Made by a program: the position numbers and the translations under genes. A DNA stretch of 34,151 nucleotides, taken from positions 1 to 34,151 of the forward strand of contig NZ_BMVB01000038.1 of assembly GCF_014650495.1 (NCBI RefSeq), in the 5' to 3' direction. How positions within the stretch are numbered: the stretch's first letter is position 1; the number at the start of each line of letters is the position of its first letter. The notes beneath the pieces were generated by a model that made no database searches, was not told the origin of the DNA, and saw only the letters and a list, made by a program, of their open reading frames with translations. The DNA comes from Streptomyces cinnamoneus (GTDB lineage Bacteria > Actinomycetota > Actinomycetes > Streptomycetales > Streptomycetaceae). This document shows, piece after piece, positions 22,455-30,620 of this stretch.

Positions 22455-25057
22455 CCGCCCTGCAACTCCTGCCGGCTGGCCCTGTCCCCGCACCGACGCG
22501 TACGACGGGGGACCGGCTCGAGATCCTCGCCACGCTCATGGCGGCACCTGACGTCGAGCCCTTCTTGCGCCAGGACGTCATCGTGGTGCCGCCCGACCAT
22601 CCCGCCTACGGGTGGCTCTGCCTCGTGCCCGGGTGCCAGTGCCCGCAGGAGCCCGGCCACGACTACTGCTTTGTCCACACCAAGCAGTGGCGACATCTGC
22701 GAGCCGCAGACAAGACCATCACCGATTTCCTCCGGGCCGCTGAGCCGCTCAATCCACGGGCCTGGGTCGATCCTCCACCATGTCTGATCTGCCCGGAGAT
22801 TCCCGCCTGGGCCGGCAACGGCCTGTGCTACCTGCACGCCCAGCGGTGGCTCAGCGCGGTCGGCTACCACCGCCGGACCACCGGGAAGAAGGACTCGCAC
22901 CCGGACTTCGACACCTGGCTCGCTCATCAGGGGCCGTTCGCCGGCTTCGGCACCTGCAAGGTGCTGCCCTGCCCCGACCGTGCCGACAACCCGGTCGGGC
23001 TCTGCCGCCGCCACACCACCCGCTACGAACGTGAGGGTCGGCCTGGAGGAGCCGCACCCGCGATCAAGCTCTGGCGGTGGAATCAGCCCACCGCAACAGC
23101 GACCGCGATCCCGGTCGCCTACGTCAACCAGGCAGCCTTCAACCACTGGTGCCATCAGACGCCGCTGGCCAACCGGTCCTGCGGCAAGGTTTCCTTGATC
23201 GGGCTGCGGCCACTGGTGAAGAGCGAGATCCAGTGGGCCATGTTCCACCACGCTCACCAACGCGCCGAAGGCATGCGCTGGCCCCTCGTCTGGATCCAGT
23301 ACCTGGCCGACCAGTGCCGCCAGCAAGGCGCGAACTCCCTCGTGGACCTGGACCTGGACCGGTGCCGGCAGCACTCGCGGCAGATCGCGGGCATCATGCT
23401 CCGTTACCTGCAATTGCTTTACTTCACTCGCCAGGACACCAAGGACGCCGGATTCATCGAGACCGAACACTTCGGAATCCGCTTCCGCGACGACCGCGGG
23501 CACTTCGACCTGACCGGCGTCTCGCAGCGGTGGCTGCGTGACCTGCTCTGGGAGCACATCGCCACACGGCTCACCACAGACCCACCCCGCAGCAGAGGAG
23601 TCTTCGACCGCCCTCGCCGCGGTTGCCTGGAGCTGTCCGCCTACCTCGAAGCGCAAACGCCAGCCGGCGGCCATGACCCCACTGTGCTGACCGGGGCACA
23701 CATGGCCGACTTCGTCGCCGACCAGCGACATCGCGCCCAGCACGGCCTGCCCACCCTCGCACTGCCAGCCAACCGCCACACACGCAAGAACGGGCCGATT
23801 CCCGCGACGAAGAACCAGGTCGCGGTGAACTTCAACGGCCTCCGCCAGCTCCTTCGCGACGCCATGGACACCGGCGAGAGCGACCGCCTCGGACTTGATC
23901 GCACCTTCATCGTGGCCATCCCCTTCGGCCGCATCCCCAAAAAGCGCCGCAACCCCTTCCCCGACGACGTCGCCCGAGCCCTGGCCAACGACGACAACCT
24001 CACAAACCTGCAAAACCTCGACCTGGACGACCGTGGGCTTCGCGACGTCTGGGAGGCCCTGGTCGACACCGGCCGCCGCTGCAGCGAGGTCCTCGAGGTC
24101 CGCCTGGAATGCGTCGGCCGACTCAAGGGCATCCCGATGTTCTGGCACGACCAGACCAAAGTCGGGAACTTCGACGAGGGCATCCGCATCCCCGAACGGC
24201 TCTACCAGCGGATCTGCGAACGCCAGGAGAAGACGATCACCCGGTTCATCCAACGCACCGGGCGCCCTCCGACCCCGCGTGAGCGATGCGAAATCGCGTT
24301 GTTCCCCCGAAGACCGGCCAATCGCCACGTCCGCAAGAGCATCAGTTACCCCTGGTTCCACAAGGCATTCCGCGCCTGGGTCGACACCCTCGACATCGCC
24401 CACTGTGTCCCCCACCAGGCCCGCCACACCCTGGCCACCAACCTTCTGAAAGCCGGCGCGAACCTCGTCCACATCAAGCGATACCTCGGACAGGTCTCCG
24501 AGCGGATGGCCGAGCACTACACCCACATCGCCAACACTGACCCCCGGCTCAACGATGCACTCAACGCCGTCTGGGTCACCGGCCCCGGTTCCGCAGCCTC
24601 CGGCGCCATCCTCTCCGGCGGGGAACCGATGTCCCGAGAAGAGGCCATGGCCCTTTCCATCGACCTCACCTGCCGTTCGACCCCTGCCGAGGGCGGATTC
24701 TGCACCTTCCAGCCCGTCGTCAACGGCGACGCCTGCCCCTGGAACCTCGACTGCCACAACTGCGACAAGTTCGTCCTCTCCGGCGCCGACCTCGTCTACT
24801 GGCACCGCAAGCGCGAGCACTGGCGGATGCTGGCGGAAGGGGCTCCGGACAGCGCGACCGCCGACTACCTGCACGGGCTCTTCGAGCCCACCGCCCGCGC
24901 GATCGCCGGCCTGGAACGGGCACTGGAAGCCGTCGGCCTCCTCGACGAGGCCCTCGCCCTCGATCTCCGTCGGCCGCAGGACTACTTCGGCAGAGTCTGG
25001 GCCACCGCGTTCCGGGCCCAGGAACTCGCCCAGGCTGAAGCCGGGGAGGTCGCGTGA
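22451..25057 (+). CDS. tnpB: Tn554-type large tyrosine recombinase TnpB
   Basis: 868 residues. The N-terminal third has Cys-His clusters that look like zinc sites (CLVPGCQCP, CFVH, CLICPE, CYLH, CKVLPCPD, CRRH). The recombinase domain contains R543 (TGRRCSEVLEVRL), H655-x-x-R658-H659 (VPHQARHTLATNLL) and nucleophile Y690 (AEHYTHI), a canonical set. A C-terminal zinc-ribbon-like part (CTFQPV, CPWNLDCHNCDKF) follows. It starts at GTG 22451 inside the tnpA stop and ends at a GTGA overlap with tnpC. The long antisense frame on the minus strand is a shadow. With a complete catalytic set the element may be mobile. Confidence 0.9.
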   Translation: MTALQLLPAGPVPAPTRTTGDRLEILATLMAAPDVEPFLRQDVIVVPPDHPAYGWLCLVPGCQCPQEPGHDYCFVHTKQWRHLRAADKTITDFLRAAEPLNPRAWVDPPPCLICPEIPAWAGNGLCYLHAQRWLSAVGYHRRTTGKKDSHPDFDTWLAHQGPFAGFGTCKVLPCPDRADNPVGLCRRHTTRYEREGRPGGAAPAIKLWRWNQPTATATAIPVAYVNQAAFNHWCHQTPLANRSCGKVSLIGLRPLVKSEIQWAMFHHAHQRAEGMRWPLVWIQYLADQCRQQGANSLVDLDLDRCRQHSRQIAGIMLRYLQLLYFTRQDTKDAGFIETEHFGIRFRDDRGHFDLTGVSQRWLRDLLWEHIATRLTTDPPRSRGVFDRPRRGCLELSAYLEAQTPAGGHDPTVLTGAHMADFVADQRHRAQHGLPTLALPANRHTRKNGPIPATKNQVAVNFNGLRQLLRDAMDTGESDRLGLDRTFIVAIPFGRIPKKRRNPFPDDVARALANDDNLTNLQNLDLDDRGLRDVWEALVDTGRRCSEVLEVRLECVGRLKGIPMFWHDQTKVGNFDEGIRIPERLYQRICERQEKTITRFIQRTGRPPTPRERCEIALFPRRPANRHVRKSISYPWFHKAFRAWVDTLDIAHCVPHQARHTLATNLLKAGANLVHIKRYLGQVSERMAEHYTHIANTDPRLNDALNAVWVTGPGSAASGAILSGGEPMSREEAMALSIDLTCRSTPAEGGFCTFQPVVNGDACPWNLDCHNCDKFVLSGADLVYWHRKREHWRMLAEGAPDSATADYLHGLFEPTARAIAGLERALEAVGLLDEALALDLRRPQDYFGRVWATAFRAQELAQAEAGEVA

Positions 25058-25656
25058 GCTCCGGGCCAACCTCGACCGCAGCCGCCATCGCCGCCCGCCG
25101 GCGCCAAGGCGAGCACAAGATCGCCGCGGTTGAGAAGGCCATCGGCCAGCTCCGCCGCGAACGCGGACGCCTCACCGTCCGGGCCATCGCCGAGCGGGCT
25201 AGCGTCTCGGCCACGTTCTGCTACGAGAACCCGGCCGCACGGGCCCTGATCAAGAACGCGGTCGCCGACAGCCGCAGCCGCCACGACCGCCTCGGCCAAG
25301 CCGAGCACGAACGCATCGAGGCATCCTGGCGCGAGCGGGCCCTGAATGCCGAGGCCGAGCTGACCCGCACCCAGAAAGAGATCTTCACTCAGCGGCAGCG
25401 GATCGGGGAACTGATGGGGCAGATCCGCGACTTCGACCAGATGGTCCCCGGCGAGTCCGTCCAGGCGCTCGTCACCGAGAACACCACCCTCAAACGCCGC
25501 GTTCAACAGCTATCCCAGGAGCACCGGACGCTTCAGGAACGGCTGCAAGGGGCACGATCTAACAACCGCTTCGCGGACAGGCGCATCGCCGACCTCGAAG
25601 CCCAGATCCTCGAACTCCAGCAATCTCCCGCGACGCCAACGGCCCCATCCCGCTGA
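25054..25656 (+). CDS. tnpC: TnpC-like DUF6262 protein
   Basis: 200 residues from GTG 25054, coupled to tnpB. The N-terminal half is helical and basic (VEKAIGQLRRERGRLTVRAI, ERASVSATFCYENPAARALI), with a helix-turn-helix-like pattern. The C-terminal half is a long coiled coil (QALVTENTTLKRRVQQLSQE, HRTLQERLQGARS). Third genes of Tn554-type transposons are of this kind (DUF6262) and, in Tn554, TnpC stimulates and orients transposition. The same accessory role is inferred here. Confidence 0.85.
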   Translation: MSSGPTSTAAAIAARRRQGEHKIAAVEKAIGQLRRERGRLTVRAIAERASVSATFCYENPAARALIKNAVADSRSRHDRLGQAEHERIEASWRERALNAEAELTRTQKEIFTQRQRIGELMGQIRDFDQMVPGESVQALVTENTTLKRRVQQLSQEHRTLQERLQGARSNNRFADRRIADLEAQILELQQSPATPTAPSR

Positions 25657-25738
25657 AGGGCCACACACCGCCGGCAGCTCTGTCCGCCAGCGGGCGCTTT
25701 GGCCATATCAGCTGCACTGTCCGTGACACGAGGCTGCC

Positions 25739-26518
25739 ATGATCCTGGCTACAACCGATCCCGACCCTCAGAACTTCTGGACCGCGCTGACGGTGCTGGC
25801 CAGCCTCCTCACGGGCTTCCTCGGGGGCTGGGCGACCTTGCGGGCCGCGAACCCCAGACGCCAGCTGGCTTACTGGATGCCCGCAGCTACCCGCTTGCTG
25901 CACACATCAGACTCCGTCGGAGACCTTGTGGTGATGCGCGGGGGCCAGACCCTGCGGCATCCCCACGTCCTGGACGTCAGGCTGATGAACCGAGGCCGCC
26001 GGGACGTGGCCAGCAGCCACTTCGACAGCGGCACACCAATCCGGCTCAATGTCGGAGCCCCCATCGTTGAGGTCCTCGACGTTGCCTCTCAACCGGGCTG
26101 GCTGCACACTCCCACGACCGCCGTCGACGACACAGCCCTCACTATCGCCCCTGGCTTGATCGCCAAAGGCCAGACCATCCACTTCTCGGTTCTCGTCGAC
26201 GGGCCTGCCCCCCGCCTCACCTGCCAGGCATCCCTGATCGACGTCACAGTCCAAGAGAAGCGGGAAACGAACCGACAGAGCGTTGTGATCTCGAACGCGT
26301 ATCTGTATCTGGTCCCGGGCCTTGCGACCATTTTGCTTCTGTTTGCTCTGGCGCCGTGGGTGGAGCCTTGGTTCGCGCAGGCGCCTATCTACTACCTCTT
26401 CTTCGATTACGGCGTTGTGCTGGTGATCGGACTGGTGCTGCTGACCTTTGTTCTCTGGGGAGCAGTGAACGAGTGGTCACGGCGAAGGCGGGTACGACGC
26501 GAGCCGAGCCGGAACTGA
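25739..26518 (+). CDS. Membrane-anchored cargo protein of unknown function
   Basis: 259 residues, ATG 25739. One N-terminal membrane segment (about residues 13-34) is followed by a soluble beta-rich domain (HPHVLDVRLMNRGRRDVASS, FDSGTPIRLNVGAPIVEVLD). Two adjacent C-terminal membrane segments (about 190-208 and 218-242) and a basic tail RRRRVRREPSRN complete it. The beta domain recurs in uncharacterised actinobacterial membrane proteins. The only non-transposition gene of the element, it lies 82 bases after tnpC with a GAGG sequence upstream. Cargo of such elements often gives resistance or defence, but nothing here shows which. Confidence 0.7.
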   Translation: MILATTDPDPQNFWTALTVLASLLTGFLGGWATLRAANPRRQLAYWMPAATRLLHTSDSVGDLVVMRGGQTLRHPHVLDVRLMNRGRRDVASSHFDSGTPIRLNVGAPIVEVLDVASQPGWLHTPTTAVDDTALTIAPGLIAKGQTIHFSVLVDGPAPRLTCQASLIDVTVQEKRETNRQSVVISNAYLYLVPGLATILLLFALAPWVEPWFAQAPIYYLFFDYGVVLVIGLVLLTFVLWGAVNEWSRRRRVRREPSRN

Positions 26519-26612
26519 GCAGAGCATGCTGGGGCGCTCAGCTCCGTCGCTGACGCATGGGTGCGCAAAACCGCAGGTCAGGGCCGACCTGGACAATCAA
26601 GCGGTCGGTAAA

Positions 26613-26948
26613 GCGGCGCGCGAGGTCCTCTTCCGCTTGCGGCTGATGCACCCCGAGCTGACCGTGGTCTGGGCTGACTCCGCTTACGCCGGTGGCCTGG
26701 TCGACTGGGCCCGCTCGTTCCTGAAGCTCACGGTCAAGACGGTCGGCCGGCCGAAGAACACCCCGGGGTTCGTCATCTTGCCCCGCCGTTGGGTTGTCGA
26801 ACGCTCGATCGCTTGGATCATGCAGGCCAGGCGCAACGCGAGGGATTACGAGAGGCTGCCGCAGCACTCGGAGGCGTTGATCACCTGGGCCGCGATCACG
26901 CTCATGACCCGCCGGCTCACCCGTCCGGGCGGCGCCGTTGCCCGGTGA
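26613..26948 (+). pseudogene. IS5-type transposase gene, 3' part (right cassette)
   Basis: The in-frame continuation of the transposase split at 21134: AAREVLFRLRLMHPELTVVW, second catalytic Asp in ADSAYAGG, Glu in RRWVVERSIAWIM, ending LTRPGGAVAR. Joining the halves with one Ala-Ala core gives a protein of about 274 residues that aligns through the junction with the left cassette enzyme (TPADAQDSPVARELLLRL). Precise loss of the Tn554-like element would restore it. Confidence 0.85.
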
Positions 26949-26970
26949 GACCCAGCTCGTTGGACCTGGA

Positions 26971-27186
26971 ATGGGAGAGCTTCCAGGCACGGACCGGCTG
27001 GCCGAGTGGGTGGAACGCGTTGAAGCGGCGGTGCCGGAGCTGGAGAGGCTGGAACGTCTGCACCCGCAGTGCACGTCCCTGGCCGACGTCCTGAACAAGG
27101 CCGGGAAAGCCTGGGCCGATGTCGGGCTCACCGCCGAGGACGGCGCCCGCCTGGACGAGGTGTTCACCCGCATCCACGACGCCTGA
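26971..27186 (+). CDS. Small helical hypothetical protein
   Basis: 71 residues from ATG 26971, 22 bases after the transposase stop and in the same direction, so possibly a fifth operon member. The sequence is helical and acidic (RLAEWVERVEAAVPELERLE, LNKAGKAWADVGLTAEDGAR). No membrane segment or metal site is visible, and no counterpart follows the left cassette. A TTG start at 26938 would lengthen it. Confidence 0.5.
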   Translation: MGELPGTDRLAEWVERVEAAVPELERLERLHPQCTSLADVLNKAGKAWADVGLTAEDGARLDEVFTRIHDA

Positions 27187-27335
27187 CCGCTGAAGTCATA
27201 CCGCGTCGCCCGCCCCGTCGCTGCTGGTCACACCAGCTCTTCTACCTCACCAGCCCCCGTCCTGGCGCCCACTCGCGAAGGTGCCAAGACCCGTTGCGGC
27301 CCCTGTCCGGGGAGGGCAGGAGGCCGTACCGTGGG

Positions 27336-27575
27336 GTGGGCTCCCTCATCGCCGGAGAGCTACTAGAAGCTGTTGCGCATCTCCACCGTGAGTTACCTGG
27401 GCTGGTGGTTGCTGTGAAGGAGTCAGGTGAGGAGGCGGGCTGTCCGGGTGCTGTCGTCTACTTCTACGGCCCCGAGCCTGCTCAGGCCCAGCCCCTGCGC
27501 ACAGCAGCGGCTCCTGCCTGGAACCGGCTTGAGACGCCGAGTGTGGTGAGGAGATCGCCGACGCGGCGGCTGTAG
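27336..27575 (+). CDS. Uncertain small ORF convergent with the LuxR-type gene
   Basis: 79 residues from GTG 27336 (GSLIAGELLEAVAHLHRELP, VKESGEEAGCPGAVVYFYG), with GCAGGAGG at 27316-27323 upstream. The first 48 residues look coding; the rest overlaps the end of the opposite LuxR-type gene and looks like read-through. Family not recognised. Confidence 0.3.
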   Translation: MGSLIAGELLEAVAHLHRELPGLVVAVKESGEEAGCPGAVVYFYGPEPAQAQPLRTAAAPAWNRLETPSVVRRSPTRRL

Positions 27576-28240
27576 GTGCGCAAGGACAGGTTCAGGTGGG
27601 CTGCGGCGGCCTCGTCGGGTGTTCCTGCGAGCAGGCAGTCCAGAACGGGACGCAGGTAGCGAGGGAGTTCGTCGGCGGTGGGGTGGGCGGCGGGGTTCTC
27701 GCCACTGCTCCACCAGGATCGGTGTGCGCGGACGAGTGTCTGGACCACTGCGGGATCCCGGACGAGAAGCATGCCGTTGTGAAAGACGTCGAGGTCGAGG
27801 GGGATGACCGCGATGGTGCGGTCGATAATGCTGACGCGGAACGGGATTTCGCTGATCAGTCGGGCCTGGGAGCCGTCCCGCCAGGGGATTGTGCCGACGT
27901 CAGCGTCTTGGGCCAGGCCTTGACGGGTGGTGATCTGCCGAACCGCGGCTGCCTGGTTGTTGACCACGGTGCGGATGCACGCTGCCACGTGAACCAGTTG
28001 GCGTTCGGTGATCCCCCCGTTGATGCAGCCGGACGGATCGTCGAAGGCGAGCAGCTCATGGCGGGTTCTGCTGCACAGTCGGCCAGAGGCGGTTCCGACG
28101 TTCTTGGGTTCCACCAGTTGGGCGGGGGGTCTTAGGCCCCGGTTCGCATAGAAAGAGGACTGGTCCAGTGCCAGGTGCATCGCTTCGCGGGAGGCTTCTC
28201 GGTGTTCTTTCGGCACAGACATCGGCGTCGTCCACTTCAC
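27482..28240 (-). CDS. LuxR-type HTH regulator with TrmB-like sensor region
   Basis: 252 residues. The N-terminal part up to about residue 165 resembles the sensor segment of actinobacterial LuxR proteins that carry a TrmB-like domain (SRTRHELLAFDDPSG, TERQLVHVAACIRTVV, IIDRTIAVIPLDLD, NGMLLVRDPAVVQTLV). The C-terminus is a LuxR-type DNA-binding domain: CLLAGTPDEAAAAHLNLSLR, then TYSRRVGDLLTTLGVSSRFQ and AGAAAVRRGWA. Family members of usual length carry about 50-60 more N-terminal residues (a winged helix), so this one is short or begins upstream. Starts at GTG 28240 or ATG 28222 are both weak. A target is not evident. Confidence 0.75.
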   Translation of the reverse strand: MKWTTPMSVPKEHREASREAMHLALDQSSFYANRGLRPPAQLVEPKNVGTASGRLCSRTRHELLAFDDPSGCINGGITERQLVHVAACIRTVVNNQAAAVRQITTRQGLAQDADVGTIPWRDGSQARLISEIPFRVSIIDRTIAVIPLDLDVFHNGMLLVRDPAVVQTLVRAHRSWWSSGENPAAHPTADELPRYLRPVLDCLLAGTPDEAAAAHLNLSLRTYSRRVGDLLTTLGVSSRFQAGAAAVRRGWA

Positions 28241-28451
28241 CGCTCAATTGCCAATGGTGACGAGAAGAACACTATCAGCCACATTTGATTGCGGCTTCAA
28301 TAACTGTCTTGTTCACGCCAGGCACTGGATCCAACGCGGTGAGCAACGACATGCTGGTCATGCCGGACAGAGGGCGGCAAAGAGGCGCATCACAGGTGCA
28401 ACCGCCCCTCGGTAACGCCAATTCACGTCCGGCCCGTCAAAGGAGATCGCC

Positions 28452-28802
28452 ATGTACATGAAGAAGGCTGCCCCGACCATCATCGCCGGACTGGTATCAC
28501 TGGTCTGCTTCGCTCCGCCCCTCGTGGCTTCGGCTGCCGCGGACGCCCGGGACTGCGGCAGCCGGGAGGTCTGCTTCTGGACGGGTTCCACCCATGTCGG
28601 CAAGCCTCAGTGGCGGTGGGAGCCCGGCAACGGCCGCTTGGAGCTGCCTGGCTCTCTCAAGTACAAGGTCGGCGCCTTCCAGGCGAACACCAAGGCATGC
28701 TTTTACGGCGGCGGGGAGACCCGTGTCGTCAACGGCGGCGACTTCCGAGTGAAGTACACGAACGACTTCGGCAGCAGGATCGACTCCGTCGGACCCTGCT
28801 GA
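28452..28802 (+). CDS. Secreted I36-type peptidase-inhibitor-like protein
   Basis: 116-residue precursor with a Sec signal peptide (MYMKKAAPTIIAGLVSLVCF, cleavage near ASA at 26-28). The mature 88 residues have paired cysteines (DCGSREVCFW, ACFYGG, VGPC) and the beta/gamma-crystallin-like pattern of streptomycete I36 inhibitor-family proteins. These are extracellular and may bind proteases, but the activity is not established for this subgroup. AGGAGA at 28441-28446 is a good ribosome site. Confidence 0.75.
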   Translation: MYMKKAAPTIIAGLVSLVCFAPPLVASAAADARDCGSREVCFWTGSTHVGKPQWRWEPGNGRLELPGSLKYKVGAFQANTKACFYGGGETRVVNGGDFRVKYTNDFGSRIDSVGPC

Positions 28803-28956
28803 CACAGCATCGGCGAGCGAAACCGCCTGCTTGACCGAGGGCGGCGACAGCACTCCGTCGCGCCCCTGGGCGCCGACGTGGCCTTGGCTCGGCTCGGGCC
28901 CCGGCCACGTCGGCTAAACTCGGGAGGGGCGGTCCTGGGCCGTCAACTGGGCGGGC

Positions 28957-29079
28957 CCAGCGTCGCACGGCGGTGGCCGGGTCCTCAAACCGGCCGTCCT
29001 CACCGTCGCCGGCGTCTTCGTTCTCGCCGGCCGCCAGGACGTCCTGGTATTCCTCACCAAGTTCGTCGTCCTCGTCGAC
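28957..29079 (-). pseudogene. Fragment of a third DUF6192 gene
   Basis: The minus strand reads VDEDDELGEEYQDVLAA, an acidic stretch, then RFEDPATAVRRWARP. The right-cassette DUF6192 has ADEDDGLDEEFQDVLAR, then RFDDPATVVRRWHRQ at the same spacing. Upstream a TAG closes the frame, and downstream the similarity ends at the Trp. About 41 codons of the acidic linker survive, with no transposase or RacP part nearby. Confidence 0.75.
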
Positions 29080-29143
29080 CTAATCCGCTCACTCACCGTA
29101 GAAGCACACCAGCTTCCTAGAACCACGGCCACAGGTCCCGCGA

Positions 29144-29942
29144 TCACCCACACGAGGGGCCTCCCTGACGATCAAGAGATCCCACACAGGCACTTACGTG
29201 GTGGAGCAGTGCCTGCACGGGATGGGTGATGGTGATGTGGGCGTGGTCGGCATCGGTCTGCTCGTCGTCCACCCAGACGAAGGGCCTGCCGTCGGCGTGG
29301 GCCACCAGTGGCGCGGTTTTCCAGTGGACTCCGTCTGGGCGCTCGTTCATCAGGGCCTCTCCGAAGTCGACGAACGGCAATGCCGGGAGGCTGAGGACAG
29401 GGCCGATCCACCGGTTCGCGTCGCTCATCCAGGCGCTGGCCCAGCACAGTTCGAAGCCGAGGGCCAGCAGAGCCTGGCCGTGGGCAGGGTTGAGCCACAT
29501 CGTCTCCGGTCGCCGGTAGGACCGCGGGCTTCCGACTGTGGAGGGGTGGCGCGCCTCGGCCGAGAGGCGGACGGTGGTGTAGCCCTCGGGGCATGTGCCG
29601 GAAGGCGTCGCATACGGGTTCAACGGCCCGTCCACTGCGTGCCCGAGCCCTCGTGCTCACGCAGGAACCGGTCCGCCTCCGTGTGGAGCGTGCCCTCGGG
29701 CCAGACGATCGTCCATGACCGCCGCCCGTTCTTCCTCTCGATCCGCTGGACCCTCAAGTCCCCGACCACGACGTGCCGTACCACTTGTCCTCCGTACCGA
29801 CTCCGGAACATGACAGACGTCCCGGTCCCGGTCGGTAAACGGCCCATGACGTCCTGGTCACAGGCCCAGACGGACATCACGGGCGGCACTACCCGCGGTC
29901 GGTAAAGTCGATGTCCAAGAACAGCAATGGTCATCGGCTCAC
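29144..29942 (-). pseudogene. HAD-like hydrolase gene broken by a Tn554-type mini-element
   Basis: GTG 29942, after GGGGGGAC, opens MSR, a TGA codon (possibly CGA mutated), then PLLFLDID at 29930-29907. A 271-base insertion follows, and the frame resumes at 29635 with VDGPLNPYATPSG to the stop at 29144. The rest (WLNPAHGQALLALGFELCWA, GVHWKTAPLVAHADGRPFVW, VDDEQTDADHAHI) matches streptomycete HAD-like proteins that start with LDxDGxLNP. The insertion separates the nucleophile Asp from the second Asp of the DxDG motif. A product from the internal GTG at 29635 would lack the nucleophile and should be inactive. Confidence 0.8.
29636..29906 (-). mobile_element. Internally deleted Tn554-like mini-element with tnpA 5' fragment
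   Basis: On the minus strand it starts with TTTACCGAC (29906-29898), repeats TTTACCGAC 67 bases inside (29839-29831), then encodes a tnpA N-terminus (VVGDLRVQRIERKNGRRSW, EADRFLREHEGSGTQ) that matches TnpA residues 6-50. The flanking cores are ATCGAC (29912-29907) and GTGGAC (29635-29630), both codons of the HAD D-x-D motif. The GTCGGTAAA right end is absent, and the tnpA fragment stops directly at the core. Confidence 0.8.
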
Positions 29943-30620
29943 GACGTCCCCCCGAGTGCGGTCGGCCGCTTCACCGCAGCGTAGCCCGTCCTGCTGGGCG
30001 CCAAGGCTGTGATGATCTACTACGTGGGCAAGATGATCACAGCCTCGGATGCATCCCGGACATCTCCTTTCAGCGCCGCACATCAACCTGCGCTGGAGCA
30101 GACGATCCGCCTACCGCACCACGACCTCATGAAAAGGACCCCGGCCAACCGCGGCCCCCCCGCCGGCACGCCCATCGGCCCCAGGCAGCCGCATCCCGCA
30201 CCGCTGCAAGCGCTTCGCTCCCGACTCCCTAGCTGCTCACTCGCGTGCCGGAGTCCGGCGGGCCACGAGCCGTGGTCGTGCAGGCCCCTCTGGCGGCGGC
30301 CACCTGCGGGAGAAGGCCACCAACGAACACCGCGCCCGTCAGCCAGCATGACGCACACGCCTGCGACGATCTCGGGCCCTGATCCGACGGACTGGGTTGC
30401 ACCCCAGGGAACGCAGGCGATGTCCGTGCCCTTGGTCCGACGCAATCGAGCCGGTGTGCCACCTCCGCCGCGCCACTCCAGGATGCCGACGGGCATGGGC
30501 AAGGCCGCCGTGCTGATCTGCAACCGTAGACCAACCGGCTGACCGGAAAGGACTGCCTGGGATGATCAATACGGTAACCGGATGGCCCATGGCCGGGCAC
30601 CTACACCAGCAAGGAACGCC
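29943..30620. other. Long intergenic region without a convincing gene
   Basis: Several overlapping frames exist on both strands but none has streptomycete codon bias, a ribosome site or a recognisable protein pattern over more than about 30 residues. The only clear structure is the inverted repeat at 30005-30044. AAGGA at 30611-30615 belongs to the next gene. Confidence 0.5.
30005..30044. repeat. 13-bp inverted repeat of unknown role
   Basis: GGCTGTGATGATC (30005-30017) and GATGATCACAGCC (30032-30044) pair with one mismatched position across a 14-base loop. This could be an operator for a dimeric regulator or an RNA hairpin. It lies 63 bases upstream of the broken HAD gene on its opposite strand, and no other gene is within 500 bases. 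Confidence 0.55.

Larger units (their letters stand above)
21135..26612 (+). mobile_element. Tn554-family transposon with membrane cargo gene
   Basis: A 5478-base element carrying tnpA-tnpB-tnpC in GTGA overlaps plus one cargo gene. It begins TTTACCGAC (21135-21143) and ends GTCGGTAAA (26604-26612), a 9-base perfect inverted match. It is flanked by six-base cores GCCGCC (21129-21134) and GCGGCG (26613-26618), both Ala-Ala codons of the interrupted transposase. A further TTTACCGAT lies 68 bases inside the left end (21203-21211). There are no long terminal repeats, as expected for Tn554-type elements that move by tyrosine recombinases. Confidence 0.85.

Noticed and set aside
22382..25069. 895-codon open frame antisense to tnpB
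   Set aside because: Typical high-G+C antisense shadow (Val/Gly/Ala-rich, no motifs), whereas the plus strand encodes a complete tyrosine recombinase.
30009..30542. 177-codon plus-strand frame upstream of the SUKH gene
   Set aside because: Pro/Arg/Ser-rich translation without secondary-structure pattern or suitable third-base bias.
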